Below, one piece after another: positions 26,442 through 35,307 of a DNA stretch of 64,000 nucleotides. The notes under the pieces were generated by a model. It had not been told where the DNA came from. It searched no databases and worked only from the letters and a program-made list of their open reading frames with translations. This DNA is from Cochlodiniinecator piscidefendens. Lineage in GTDB: Bacteria; Pseudomonadota; Alphaproteobacteria; Rhodobacterales; Rhodobacteraceae. The translations under genes and the position numbers were made by a program. The stretch lies in assembly GCF_011326755.1 (NCBI RefSeq), contig NZ_JAAOIE010000005.1, positions 124,001 to 188,000 on the forward strand. The letters run 5' to 3'. Numbering within the stretch: position 1 is the stretch's first letter; the number at the start of each line of letters is the position of its first letter.

Positions 26442-27386
26442 GTGGGAATGTTCATTTATACTGTAAAACGGTTCGCTTTGGCGGGGCTGATCCTGATCGT
26501 GGCGGTGACCGCTATGTTTCTGATGATCCGTGCCGTTCCCGGAGATCCTGTTTCCATCATGCTTGGACCTCGGGCCACGCCGGAGTTAAAGGCTTCGTTA
26601 ATTGAGCAAATGGCGCTGGATCAACCGATCTGGAAACAATTGCTAATCTATTACGGGGGCCTGCTGCGCGGAGACCTAGGCATTGATGTCTTTTCCGGGC
26701 GTTCTGTCGTAGATATTGTCTTCCAACAGCTTCCCTATACGCTCGAGATGATAGCTCTGTCGGTCGTTTGGTCCGCTGCTCTGGGGATTGCGCTTGGGGC
26801 CTATGCCGCTGCCCACCCCAATACAATTATCGACCGAGTTGCCGCCGCTGTTTCAGTGAGCTTCGTTGCTGCACCTGCATTTGTCGTTGCCTTGCTGGCC
26901 TTGCTGATTTTTGCGGTTCAGTTGCAATGGTTTCCCGCCATTGGGGTCGGCGAAGGGTTTTGGGGACGCCTGAACCATCTGGTCCTGCCTTCTTTCGCCA
27001 TCGGATTAAGTTGGGTCGGCTATATTGCACGTCTCGTAAGGGCTTCAATGCTTGAGGTTCTGGGCGAAGGCCATATTCGGACTGCGCGAGCCTTTGGTAT
27101 TTCGGAGCGCCGGATCATAATGAGCTACGCTTTGCGCATCGCAATCCTGCCTGTTGTGACGGTTATCGGCGTTGGTATGGGCTTTCTGCTTAGTTCTGCG
27201 GTTTTCACGGAAATCGTCTTTGCACGCCCAGGCATCGGAAAGCTGGTCATCGACAGTATCACTACCCGTAACTACCCCGTTGTGATGGGCACTGTATTGG
27301 TTTCAACAGGACTGTTTGTACTTTCAACGGCCATTGCTGACCTTTTGAACGCCCTTCTTGATCCCCGTGCGCGTAGCACGAAATAA
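26442..27386 (+). CDS. ABC transporter permease, OppB/DppB type
   Basis: 314 residues (312 if the ATG at 26448 is used), six hydrophobic segments. The N-terminal TM with AVPGDPVSIMLGP and LDQPIWKQLLIYYGGLLRGD are typical of DppB permeases, as is the EAA loop around RASMLEVLGEGHIRTARAFG. It forms the membrane channel with the following DppC-type permease. GGGAG lies before the start. The ending PRARSTK and a 12-base gap lead into the second permease. Confidence 0.92.
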   Translation: MGMFIYTVKRFALAGLILIVAVTAMFLMIRAVPGDPVSIMLGPRATPELKASLIEQMALDQPIWKQLLIYYGGLLRGDLGIDVFSGRSVVDIVFQQLPYTLEMIALSVVWSAALGIALGAYAAAHPNTIIDRVAAAVSVSFVAAPAFVVALLALLIFAVQLQWFPAIGVGEGFWGRLNHLVLPSFAIGLSWVGYIARLVRASMLEVLGEGHIRTARAFGISERRIIMSYALRIAILPVVTVIGVGMGFLLSSAVFTEIVFARPGIGKLVIDSITTRNYPVVMGTVLVSTGLFVLSTAIADLLNALLDPRARSTK

Positions 27387-27398
27387 GGAACGTAAATC

Positions 27399-28256
27399 AT
27401 GTCAAACTCCCGTTCCGAACTTAGTATAATCCTGCGTGGCGTCGCGAAAGATCCACTTGGCCTGATTGGGTTGATCATTGTGGGAACCATCGCCGTCAGC
27501 GCGATCTTCGCCGCTTGGATCGTGCCCTATGATCCGATTGGTATGAATATTCCCGACCGTATGCAGGGGCCTTCTGCTGCGCATTGGTTGGGTACCGATA
27601 ATCTGGGGCGCGACACCCTATCGCGCGTGATTATGGGGGGGCAGGTCGCGTTGAAAGTTGCCCTACCTGCTGTGTTTGGTGCCATGGCGATAGGCCTGAC
27701 ATTGGGCATGATCGCAGGTTATGGGCCAAAATGGCTGGATAACCTATTGATGTTGTTCTTTGATACGTTGCGCTCCTTTCCCACTGTGATGTTTGCCTTG
27801 GCAGTGGTTGCTCTCGTTGGACCAAGCTTGCAAACGGTTGTTCTGGTTGTGATGGCCACGTCTATTCCGACCTATGGCCGGGTGGCGCGCACACAGACAT
27901 TGACGCTTCGAAACAGCGAGTTCATTCTGGCTGAACGCGCTATGGGGGCCAGTATGGCGCGTATCCTTGGCGTGCATATGTTGCCCAACATCATCGGCGT
28001 TCTCGGCGTGCTCGCTGCAATGGATGTCCCCACTGTGATCGCCCTCGAAGCTGGGCTTTCGTTTCTGGGTCTTGGTGTGAAACCACCAACGCCCAGTTGG
28101 GGGGCATTGCTGAAAGATGGCTACGCTTTGATCCGTCAAACTCCCTGGCTTGTGGTTGGTGGTGGGTTGCCAATTATCCTAGCCACCCTTGGCTTTACTT
28201 TTTTAGGGGAAAGCCTACGCGACGTGGTCGATCCAAAGCTGAGGAAGAACAGATGA
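27399..28256 (+). CDS. ABC transporter permease, OppC/DppC type
   Basis: 285 residues with six hydrophobic segments. Landmarks: WLGTDNLGRDTLSRVIMGG near residue 65 and the EAA-loop segment FILAERAMGASMARILGVHM, both typical of DppC. It partners the upstream permease. AAGGAACG precedes the ATG. Its stop overlaps the start of the next gene (ATGA), so translation is coupled to the ATPase. Confidence 0.92.
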   Translation: MSNSRSELSIILRGVAKDPLGLIGLIIVGTIAVSAIFAAWIVPYDPIGMNIPDRMQGPSAAHWLGTDNLGRDTLSRVIMGGQVALKVALPAVFGAMAIGLTLGMIAGYGPKWLDNLLMLFFDTLRSFPTVMFALAVVALVGPSLQTVVLVVMATSIPTYGRVARTQTLTLRNSEFILAERAMGASMARILGVHMLPNIIGVLGVLAAMDVPTVIALEAGLSFLGLGVKPPTPSWGALLKDGYALIRQTPWLVVGGGLPIILATLGFTFLGESLRDVVDPKLRKNR

Positions 28257-29233
28257 GCGATACATTGTTGGAAATCGACAACCTCAGCGTTGATTACGAA
28301 ACAGAACGTGGTGATCTGAAGGCTTTGCGCGACATCAGTTTTGATGTGAAGAAAGGCGAAATCGTCGGAATCGTGGGTGAAAGCGGATGTGGTAAATCGA
28401 CACTGATTTCTTCGATCCTGCGTTTGACTGCCCCCAACACAAGATTTCGCCAAGGAGAAGTGCGTTTCAATGGTGATGACATTCTGGCAATGACAGAACG
28501 CCAGATGCGTGATTTGCGCGGTTCGGATATTTCGATTGTGTTTCAAGACCCGATGCAAACCCACAATCCAGTGCTGACCATTGGGCGACAGTTGCTGGAT
28601 ATTCAGCACCGGTCAAAGGCAACGACGGCACAGAAATTGGAAACCGCGGCAAAGATGTTGGCGGCTGTGGGGATCCCTGATCCGCAGGCGCGTTTAAAGC
28701 AATACCCACACGAATTTTCGGGCGGTATGCGACAGCGCATCGCGATTGCCATGGCCCTGATGTCTGAACCAGATTTATTGATTGCTGATGAGCCGACAAC
28801 GGCGTTGGATGCCACGCTTGAAGTCCAGATCATTGAGCGGTTGAAAGAACTACAAAGCGAGATGAACTGTGCAATCCTGTTTATTTCCCATCATCTTGGT
28901 GTGATCGCAGAACTCTGTGATCGTGTGGTCGTTATGTATGCGGGCGCGGTTGTGGAAAGCGGCGATGTGCGCGAGATTTTCCATGATCCCAAACACCCCT
29001 ATACCCGGCGTTTGATTGAATGTGATCCGGGTCACATCAAAACTCGTGCCCGTATCTTGCCTACAATTCCGGGCGAAGTGCCCGATTTGGTCAACTTACC
29101 GGATGGGTGTATTTTCCGTGATCGTTGCGAACAGGCTTTTGACAAATGCCAGCAGGTGCCTGCCCTTGATAAACTGAAAGAAGGGCATTTTGCCGCCTGT
29201 TGGCTTAATCACCCTGAGGAGACCACGGCATGA
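28253..29233 (+). CDS. ABC transporter ATP-binding protein, OppD/DppD type
   Basis: 326 residues from ATG 28253. Walker A GIVGESGCGKSTLISS, Q-loop FQDPMQTHNP, signature FSGGMRQRIAIAM, Walker B LLIADEPTTALD and switch His in ISHHLGV are all present. The C-terminal oligopeptide extension has the Cys-rich motif CIFRDRCEQAFDKC that in this family binds an iron-sulphur cluster. It pairs with the next ATPase and energises import. Four-base overlaps (ATGA) link it to both neighbours. Confidence 0.95.
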   Translation: MSDTLLEIDNLSVDYETERGDLKALRDISFDVKKGEIVGIVGESGCGKSTLISSILRLTAPNTRFRQGEVRFNGDDILAMTERQMRDLRGSDISIVFQDPMQTHNPVLTIGRQLLDIQHRSKATTAQKLETAAKMLAAVGIPDPQARLKQYPHEFSGGMRQRIAIAMALMSEPDLLIADEPTTALDATLEVQIIERLKELQSEMNCAILFISHHLGVIAELCDRVVVMYAGAVVESGDVREIFHDPKHPYTRRLIECDPGHIKTRARILPTIPGEVPDLVNLPDGCIFRDRCEQAFDKCQQVPALDKLKEGHFAACWLNHPEETTA

Positions 29234-30153
29234 GCGCGATCCTTGATGTAAAAGACCTTCAGACCAGTTATGGTAAAGTTAATGTTCTAGCTGGGGTTAG
29301 TTTTTCGGTTCAACCGGGTGAAACTTACGCCATGGTCGGAGAAAGCGGATCTGGTAAAACCACTGTCATTCGCGCCATTGCCGGTTTAGCGCCAGCGCAG
29401 GCAGGTTCAGTGAAATTTGATGGGCAGGAAATTCGTGGTTTGCCGGAACGCGCTATGCGGCCCTTGCGCAAAGACATTGCTATGATGTTTCAGGACCCGA
29501 TTGGATCACTGTCACCACGTGTCACTGTACGCAATCTGATCACAGAACCCTATCGTATTCAGGGGATGAAGAATAAGGATATAGATGCTGAAGCCAAGCG
29601 CTTGCTTGCTTTGGTGAATCTCCCGTCACATTTTGCGGATCGCTATCCTTATCAATTATCAGGTGGTCAGGCGCGTCGGGTGGGTGTTGCCCGCGCATTG
29701 GCGCTTGAACCAAAGTTGATCCTTGCTGATGAGCCGACAGCAGGGCTGGATGTGTCTGTTCAGGGCGAATTGTTGAACCTGTTGAACGAATTGCGTGATC
29801 GGTTGGGCCTTTCGATGGTAATCATCACCCACAACCTTAATGTTGTGCGTCATATCGCTGACAGGATGGGTATTCTGTATCTTGGTCGACTTGTAGAAGA
29901 AGGCGATACAGAAGCCATCTTTGACCGACCTCGTCACCCTTACACACACTGCTTGTTGTCCGCGAACCCGGAACCAGATCCGGACGCCCAGCTCGAGCGT
30001 ATTGCGTTGAAAGGCGAGCCACCCAGCCTTTTGCAACGTCCAAGCGGTTGCGAATTTCGCGAACGCTGCCCTGTGGCGTCTGACATATGTCAGCAAACCC
30101 CGATCTGGGAAGTAAATAACGATCATGGTCTGCGCTGCCTGACACCTCGCTAA
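29230..30153 (+). CDS. ABC transporter ATP-binding protein, OppF/DppF type
   Basis: 307 residues. Walker A MVGESGSGKTTVIRA, Q-loop FQDPIGSLSPR, signature LSGGQARRVGVARAL, Walker B LILADEPTAGLD, switch His in ITHNLNVV, and the C-terminal motif CEFRERCPVASDIC. It is the second ATPase of the importer, translationally coupled to the first by ATGA. The amidohydrolase begins 15 bases downstream, so transport and catabolism form one transcript. Confidence 0.95.
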   Translation: MSAILDVKDLQTSYGKVNVLAGVSFSVQPGETYAMVGESGSGKTTVIRAIAGLAPAQAGSVKFDGQEIRGLPERAMRPLRKDIAMMFQDPIGSLSPRVTVRNLITEPYRIQGMKNKDIDAEAKRLLALVNLPSHFADRYPYQLSGGQARRVGVARALALEPKLILADEPTAGLDVSVQGELLNLLNELRDRLGLSMVIITHNLNVVRHIADRMGILYLGRLVEEGDTEAIFDRPRHPYTHCLLSANPEPDPDAQLERIALKGEPPSLLQRPSGCEFRERCPVASDICQQTPIWEVNNDHGLRCLTPR

Positions 30154-30168
30154 CTCCGGAATACTCAT

Positions 30169-31797
30169 ATGACTTCTGCACTGACCCTATATTTTAACGG
30201 GACGATCCTTTCGATGGATACGGCCGACTCCACACCCGAAGCGGTGTTGACACTTGATGAAAAAATCCTAGCCGTGGGGAGCGAAGCAGAACTGCGTCAG
30301 CGGATGCGCCATGGCGCCCGCGAATATAATCTACGTGGCAAAACCATGTTGCCAGCTTTCATTGATCCGCACGGCCACTTCCCCGATCCGGGGTTTATTA
30401 AACTGTTTCGCGTTGATCTTTCATCCGCGCCACGCGGTGATTGCGCCGATATTCCGCAAGCGATCGAGCGCCTCAAAGCGCGTGCTGAACGTACCCCAGT
30501 TGGTGAATGGGTGATGGGCGTGTCCTTTGATAACACAGCCATTGCAGAGGGGCGAATGCCGACCCGGAATGAGTTGGATCAGGTTTCGTCCGAACACCCA
30601 GTTTGGGTTATCCATGCATCCGGTCATAATGGTACAGCGAATTCTGTGGCGCTTCGAATGCAGGGGATTACAGAAAACACGCCGGACCCCCTTGGTGGCA
30701 GATATGGACGTGATCCAGAAACAGGTGTTTTGACTGGATTGATCGAAGGTATCGCAGCGATGGGCCCGATGGGTGACACGGATTTTTTGATAGATCGCGA
30801 AAAGTTCTGGCAGGGCTTTGATGCCACGCGTGATGAATACCTTGAACATGGTGTGACCTATGCACAAAATGCTTGGGCCACCCGTGAGATGCTCGAACAT
30901 TTTGCGAGCTTGCCCGCAGATCAGGATCCGGGCATCGACATCATGTTACTGCCGATTGGAGAAATGGAACCTGCGCTAACACAAGGCGATGATCCACTTA
31001 AATGGCCAGGTAATCCACATTTCACCCTCGGTCCCAGGAAGCTGTTCACAGATGGCGCATTTCAGCTGCAAACCGCATTCTTGTCAGAAGACTATCACCA
31101 CCCAATTGATGAAAATGCTCCGCGTGGCATGCCCTATACCGCCATAGACGAGCACCACAAGCAGGTGAAAAATCTACATGATATGGGCTATCAAATCCAC
31201 TGCCATTGTAATGGTGATGCGGGCGCTGACATCTTCATTGATGCGGTAGAAGCTGCTCTGCGGGATACTCCGAGACAGGACCACCGTCACACGTTGATCC
31301 ATGGCCAGGTTCTAAGGGATGATCAGCTTCAGCGCATGGCAAGCCTTGGTATGACGGTTAGCTTTTTCTCAGCCCATATTCATTTCTGGGGCGATCGCCA
31401 CTACGAGAGTTTTCTCGGGCCAGAACGCGCAGAAAATATCTCTCCGGCAGCATCAGCGGAAAAACGCGGTGTGCGCTATACCTTACATAACGACGCGGCT
31501 GTAACACCGACACGCCCCATTTATCTCGCCCATTGCGCAGTCAATCGCGTAACGGCATCGGGTCGTACTCTTGGCGAAGCTCAAAAAATATCAGTACTAT
31601 CTGCGTTGCGTGCCCAAACCATAGATGCTGCTTGGCAAGTTTTTCAGGAAGATACCCGGGGCTCTATTGAAGTGGGGAAAGTTGCAGACTTTGTTGTTTT
31701 ATCAACTGATCCTCGTCGTGATGCCGCCAGGCTGCAGGACGTACGCGTAGCCGCAACAATTCGCAAAGGGAAGCGCGTGGATGTGCGCCAGGACTGA
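30169..31797 (+). CDS. Amidohydrolase, YtcJ/NfdA-like
   Basis: 542 residues of the metal-dependent amidohydrolase superfamily. The first metal motif is His-x-His in FIDPHGHFPDPG (about residue 65); later His residues are in YQIHCHCNGDAGAD and HTLIHGQV, and the terminal Asp is in TLHNDAAVTPTRP. Family members include N-substituted formamide deformylase and exported or cytosolic hydrolases of unknown substrate. No signal peptide is present. Being last in an operon with an Opp-type importer and a CocE hydrolase, it probably cleaves an imported amide or its product. A GGAA lies near the ATG. Confidence 0.85.
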   Translation: MTSALTLYFNGTILSMDTADSTPEAVLTLDEKILAVGSEAELRQRMRHGAREYNLRGKTMLPAFIDPHGHFPDPGFIKLFRVDLSSAPRGDCADIPQAIERLKARAERTPVGEWVMGVSFDNTAIAEGRMPTRNELDQVSSEHPVWVIHASGHNGTANSVALRMQGITENTPDPLGGRYGRDPETGVLTGLIEGIAAMGPMGDTDFLIDREKFWQGFDATRDEYLEHGVTYAQNAWATREMLEHFASLPADQDPGIDIMLLPIGEMEPALTQGDDPLKWPGNPHFTLGPRKLFTDGAFQLQTAFLSEDYHHPIDENAPRGMPYTAIDEHHKQVKNLHDMGYQIHCHCNGDAGADIFIDAVEAALRDTPRQDHRHTLIHGQVLRDDQLQRMASLGMTVSFFSAHIHFWGDRHYESFLGPERAENISPAASAEKRGVRYTLHNDAAVTPTRPIYLAHCAVNRVTASGRTLGEAQKISVLSALRAQTIDAAWQVFQEDTRGSIEVGKVADFVVLSTDPRRDAARLQDVRVAATIRKGKRVDVRQD

Positions 31798-31817
31798 GCG
31801 CTGATTTATCGAAAGAA

Positions 31818-31856
31818 GGCACGTAATGGTGTGAATTTGGTTCATCATTGCGTGCC
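31818..31856 (+). terminator. Stem-loop at the end of the CocE-ABC operon
   Basis: GGCACGTAATG (31818-31828) pairs with CATTGCGTGCC (31846-31856), eleven base pairs including one G-U, with a 17-base loop. It starts 20 bases after the amidohydrolase stop. There is no T run, so it may be a 3' stabiliser or a Rho-assisted end rather than a classical terminator. Confidence 0.45.
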
Positions 31857-31976
31857 CCGCTTCTCATTCGATCATGAGTTGATTGCGGCAGGAACTGTAG
31901 CGCCTTTTATGGTCGATATGCTAGTGCAAACACACGTCACGTATTCGGAGTCGATAGATATTCCATGCGGATAATC

Positions 31977-33233
31977 CTAGCCGACAAAAGAGCCGTAGTC
32001 CGTCATTGTATCGCTGTCACCCTGTCCTCGTTGAAGTCGAGCAGCTGTTCCTTGACGAGCTCTTTTTCGTTCATTCGGAGTTAATCGATCTGAGCAAGCC
32101 GCCAGATCTAACGCCTCAAATTTAGGAACCGGCAAACCCTCATCGGCACAAGCATTTAGGCGCGACTGCATCTCTGTTCTCATCTTGACGTGATGAGGTT
32201 GCACATTGTTCAGGTGTTCAATGTCAGCGTCATACAGCGCTATTTCAGCGGCCGCTTCGCACGAGTTTAGCACTTCAAGGCCGATTTCAGTGTGCGCAAC
32301 AAGGGCATTCCAACCTTCGTCTTCACCGACGGGAACCGCACCAGCCCAATCGTCACCGACGGCAATGTCGGCCTGCAGACCGATTGCGTCTGGGCAAAGT
32401 TTACAACGAAATTGTGTCGTCCAAGGGTTTTCATCCCAAAGCTCGTTGTAGGTCCCTTCAAGAGCGCTACCATCAGGCATAGTTGCTACAGTTGGACCGG
32501 GGCAGCCCATGCCGCGCCAGCGGAACGCTGTGGGCCGATCTTTATGGTAGTTCAGGTTCCGTCTCTCATAAAACCCTTCTAGGGATGATATGCTTGGAAC
32601 CGTGCCGCAGAACATCGCTTGCGTAAACCGGATAAGATCGCGCGCACGGGCATCTTTACGCTGAAGGTTTTTAACGCCAGCAACATCACATGGCTTGAGC
32701 GAAACAGCAAAAGGCTCCCCCAAGTCAAGGACATCAAGGATGCTCGAAAGAGTGGCGGCACTGGCATAACGCGATCCGTTGGCGGCCAGCAGCTCTTCCT
32801 CTGTGCGACATACAGCAGGCAGGCTCCCATATGGGTTTTCAGGATCAGGAATAGCCTGCAAAATGAAATTGACACGACCTGTCTTAAGCAAATGGATGTT
32901 GATTGCGGTCATAATACCGCCGGAAGACGCTGCAAACCTGAGAGCCTTGTCCTGCGCGTATCCTCTTGCAATGCGGCGGCACTCCCCCCAGATCGCATCA
33001 AATCCCGGTTTCGTATCTGCCGAAAAAGGCCCTGTTACATTGATGCCGGGGCAAGAACCGAGAATGGCTTTCTCTTCGTCTTTTTCAAGTAACCGCGTCG
33101 GCGCAGGTCGCAAATGTCCGTGAGCCGCCTCGCGCATTTCGATAGCAGCATTCGGAGCTATAGCTTTGCACAGGCCGCAGCCTATGCAAAATCCATTGTC
33201 CACGATTTCACCCAGAGTTTGAAACTGTCTCAT
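31977..33233 (-). CDS. FrhB-like (F420 hydrogenase beta-subunit type) iron-sulphur protein
   Basis: 418 residues. The N-terminus has a ferredoxin-like motif CIGCGLCKAIAPNA in which the usual fourth Cys (before Pro) is Ala. The FrhB_N/FrhB_C core follows: LRFAASSGGIMTAINIHLLK, FAVSLKPCDVAGVKNL, FCGTVPS and the cluster-binding FRCKLCPDAIG with ADIAVGDDWAG. Members in non-methanogens use FAD and Fe-S clusters to move electrons with partners other than F420 in organisms that lack it. It is last in a minus-strand operon after an aldolase and a BBOX-like oxygenase. GGGAG precedes the ATG. Electron transfer to or from the pathway is inference. Confidence 0.8.
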   Translation of the reverse strand: MRQFQTLGEIVDNGFCIGCGLCKAIAPNAAIEMREAAHGHLRPAPTRLLEKDEEKAILGSCPGINVTGPFSADTKPGFDAIWGECRRIARGYAQDKALRFAASSGGIMTAINIHLLKTGRVNFILQAIPDPENPYGSLPAVCRTEEELLAANGSRYASAATLSSILDVLDLGEPFAVSLKPCDVAGVKNLQRKDARARDLIRFTQAMFCGTVPSISSLEGFYERRNLNYHKDRPTAFRWRGMGCPGPTVATMPDGSALEGTYNELWDENPWTTQFRCKLCPDAIGLQADIAVGDDWAGAVPVGEDEGWNALVAHTEIGLEVLNSCEAAAEIALYDADIEHLNNVQPHHVKMRTEMQSRLNACADEGLPVPKFEALDLAACSDRLTPNERKRARQGTAARLQRGQGDSDTMTDYGSFVG

Positions 33234-33254
33234 CTCAATCTCCCAATGCTCACA

Positions 33255-34019
33255 TTAAGTTGCATGGTCGGACCCGGATCTGTCGAGCATACGTAGCAAG
33301 CCCGGCCATTCGGTTTTACCATTATAATTATAATGTTCTGACGCCGCCATTTGATCCTGATAGCGGGCTACTTTTTGCGGATCAATCAAGTGTAATTCAC
33401 GCCCCATGGAAAGCGTTTTGATCTGAGTGGAACAGGTTTGACGCAAGAAGTATGCCCGGAAGAACGCAGCAGCGGCAGTATCACCTAATGCGTAGTAGCC
33501 GTGATTGTGACTAACCAGAATCTGATTATTCCCGAGCTGACGGATGAAATGTTCACCAAATGCGTCGTCCTCTTCGAATTCATACTCGATATAGCCCGTG
33601 ATATTGCCCAGATAGACGGCGGGTTGGTTCAGCGGCAAAATTCCCTCTTCGATTGACCCAACAGCCATGACCTCTTCTTCGTGACCATGAACAAAGAAGT
33701 TCGCGTCATTACGAGACCCCAAGATCCACTTGCACAAGTTTTGCACGCCATCGTTAAGCCAAGGCGCATCCCGATCGACGGGCTGACCTTCTGCGTTGAT
33801 TTTGATCATGTCAGAGGCCCGCGCTTCTTCCCAGAACATCCCGTAAGGGTGCACGAGATAGTGATCGGGTTGGTCTGGCACGCGCGCACTAATCGCGCCA
33901 TTGGCCAAATCGGACATCCCATAATGGGCTACAACCCGAAAAAGCGCGGCAAGTTCGACGCGCGTCTGCCATTCGGCATCTGAACAGGTGTGTGTTGATG
34001 TTGCTAGGGTATCAGGCAT
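33255..34019 (-). CDS. Class II aldolase/adducin family protein
   Basis: 254 residues with the zinc-dependent aldolase fold: MSDLANGAISARVPD at the phosphate/carboxylate loop, the metal His-x-His in NFFVHGHEEEVMAVG and a third His in VSHNHGYYALGDT. Family enzymes cleave beta-hydroxy acids or isomerise or decarboxylate them (fuculose-phosphate aldolase, ribulose-5-P epimerase). The gene lies 14 bases after the dioxygenase-like gene and 21 before the FrhB-like gene. A retro-aldol cleavage of the hydroxylated product is a plausible role; the substrate is unknown. AGAGGA is spaced well before the ATG. Confidence 0.88.
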   Translation of the reverse strand: MPDTLATSTHTCSDAEWQTRVELAALFRVVAHYGMSDLANGAISARVPDQPDHYLVHPYGMFWEEARASDMIKINAEGQPVDRDAPWLNDGVQNLCKWILGSRNDANFFVHGHEEEVMAVGSIEEGILPLNQPAVYLGNITGYIEYEFEEDDAFGEHFIRQLGNNQILVSHNHGYYALGDTAAAAFFRAYFLRQTCSTQIKTLSMGRELHLIDPQKVARYQDQMAASEHYNYNGKTEWPGLLRMLDRSGSDHAT

Positions 34020-34033
34020 TGGAGTGTCCTCTC

Positions 34034-35209
34034 TTAGGTGGCGTTTTTGGCGCGCTGTTGGCGTTTGATGGTGCGGATGCGTGAATAAAGATCATCTCGA
34101 TCCGCGTAGAGCCCTTCGATAAATCGCGCGCCGCCCTTGGCGTCATACCCGGCGCGACCATGAAGCGCGCGCCGATTGTCAAAGGCCAGAAGATCGCCAG
34201 CTTGGTAGCTAAATTTCATTTGGTATTCAGGACTTTGGGCGCGGGTGCAAAAGGCGCGGTAAGCTTTGTACGCGCGTGCTTGAATATCCAATGGGGCTTT
34301 CAGCGGGGCGCGTAGGAACGTGTTGTATCTGACCCCGGTTATCGCCCCCTCGGCATTGGTTTCAACAACCGGTCCTTGCCCCCTATAATCCGACGTCTTT
34401 GCGCGATTATTATATTCCCAAACGTCAGTGGTCAGGGAGTAAAAATGATCGGACTCATTGGTTCGCATGTCTTCTGCAATTCGATACGCATCGACATAAA
34501 CGCCCTCTCCACCAGTTGTGGTGTTGTCCCTCGTATAGAGAAACTGAAGCCCAAATGGTAACTCGCGTGTTGGCAAATCAATATGCTGAAGCAAGCTGCC
34601 TGATGTATAGGCCTGACTGTCGGGGTCATCTTTGATTTCAAGCACATATTGACGCCCGAAGTTGCTTTCGCGGACGGGGCCAATCATCGTCACAACCTGT
34701 TCAAGTAAACCATCCTGTTGCGGAAGATTGCGCAATCGCGCTACCCCATAATCCCGCAATGCTTCTAACCACTCCAAGAAAACATCGGAGTTCTTTAGGG
34801 CTTCAGGCCCGTCAAATGTTGGTGGCTCCGGTTGTTCTGCCGCATTCCACAAAATTGGCTGTTCAACGGAATCCGGTCCAAACCACGCTGTTCCGAACAA
34901 CCACCCCGGATGGTAGGCGGTGTTCAATCCATCTGAAAACTCTACGCGAATTACGCCTGACTCTAAAAGTTCCACCGCTGTTAACGTCACATCGTCGACG
35001 ATATCTGTCGGGGCGATTGCCATTTCACGGGCTTTGGGATGTGTTGTTATGGGGTCAGGACTGTTTTCCCGCAACAGCAAAACATGATGATCGCTAATGC
35101 GCCCATCGGACCATGTTAGACGCATGCTATACTCCGAAAATGACACGGTTTGCACCGTTTCATTCACAGGCCATATATTGAAATCCGGGGTCGCAGGCAA
35201 TTCCGACAT
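34034..35209 (-). CDS. Gamma-butyrobetaine-dioxygenase-like 2OG/Fe(II) enzyme
   Basis: 391 residues. The N-terminal DUF971-type domain (about residues 20-115) is followed by a TauD/TfdA catalytic domain. Iron ligands: His and Asp in LLQHIDLPTRELPFGLQF and the distal His in FDNRRALHGRAGYD, with the 2OG-binding Arg near RFIEGLYADRDDL. The end RDDLYSRIR is typical of gamma-butyrobetaine or trimethyllysine hydroxylases. The zinc cysteines normally found after 'LRDN' are absent (LLLRENSPDPITTHPKARE), though the later His (AYHPGW) is kept. The substrate is probably a small quaternary amine or a related acid, which is inference. AGGAGG is ideally placed. Divergent from a GlxA-type regulator. Confidence 0.85.
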   Translation of the reverse strand: MSELPATPDFNIWPVNETVQTVSFSEYSMRLTWSDGRISDHHVLLLRENSPDPITTHPKAREMAIAPTDIVDDVTLTAVELLESGVIRVEFSDGLNTAYHPGWLFGTAWFGPDSVEQPILWNAAEQPEPPTFDGPEALKNSDVFLEWLEALRDYGVARLRNLPQQDGLLEQVVTMIGPVRESNFGRQYVLEIKDDPDSQAYTSGSLLQHIDLPTRELPFGLQFLYTRDNTTTGGEGVYVDAYRIAEDMRTNESDHFYSLTTDVWEYNNRAKTSDYRGQGPVVETNAEGAITGVRYNTFLRAPLKAPLDIQARAYKAYRAFCTRAQSPEYQMKFSYQAGDLLAFDNRRALHGRAGYDAKGGARFIEGLYADRDDLYSRIRTIKRQQRAKNAT

Positions 35210-35307
35210 TATTGGTCCTCCTATCGAAAGACTAGCCGTGAAACCTGCAAGTGGGTTGACTGTATTTAGCAGTTACTTGACGCTAAATGACAAATGCAGG
35301 TGGTGCC

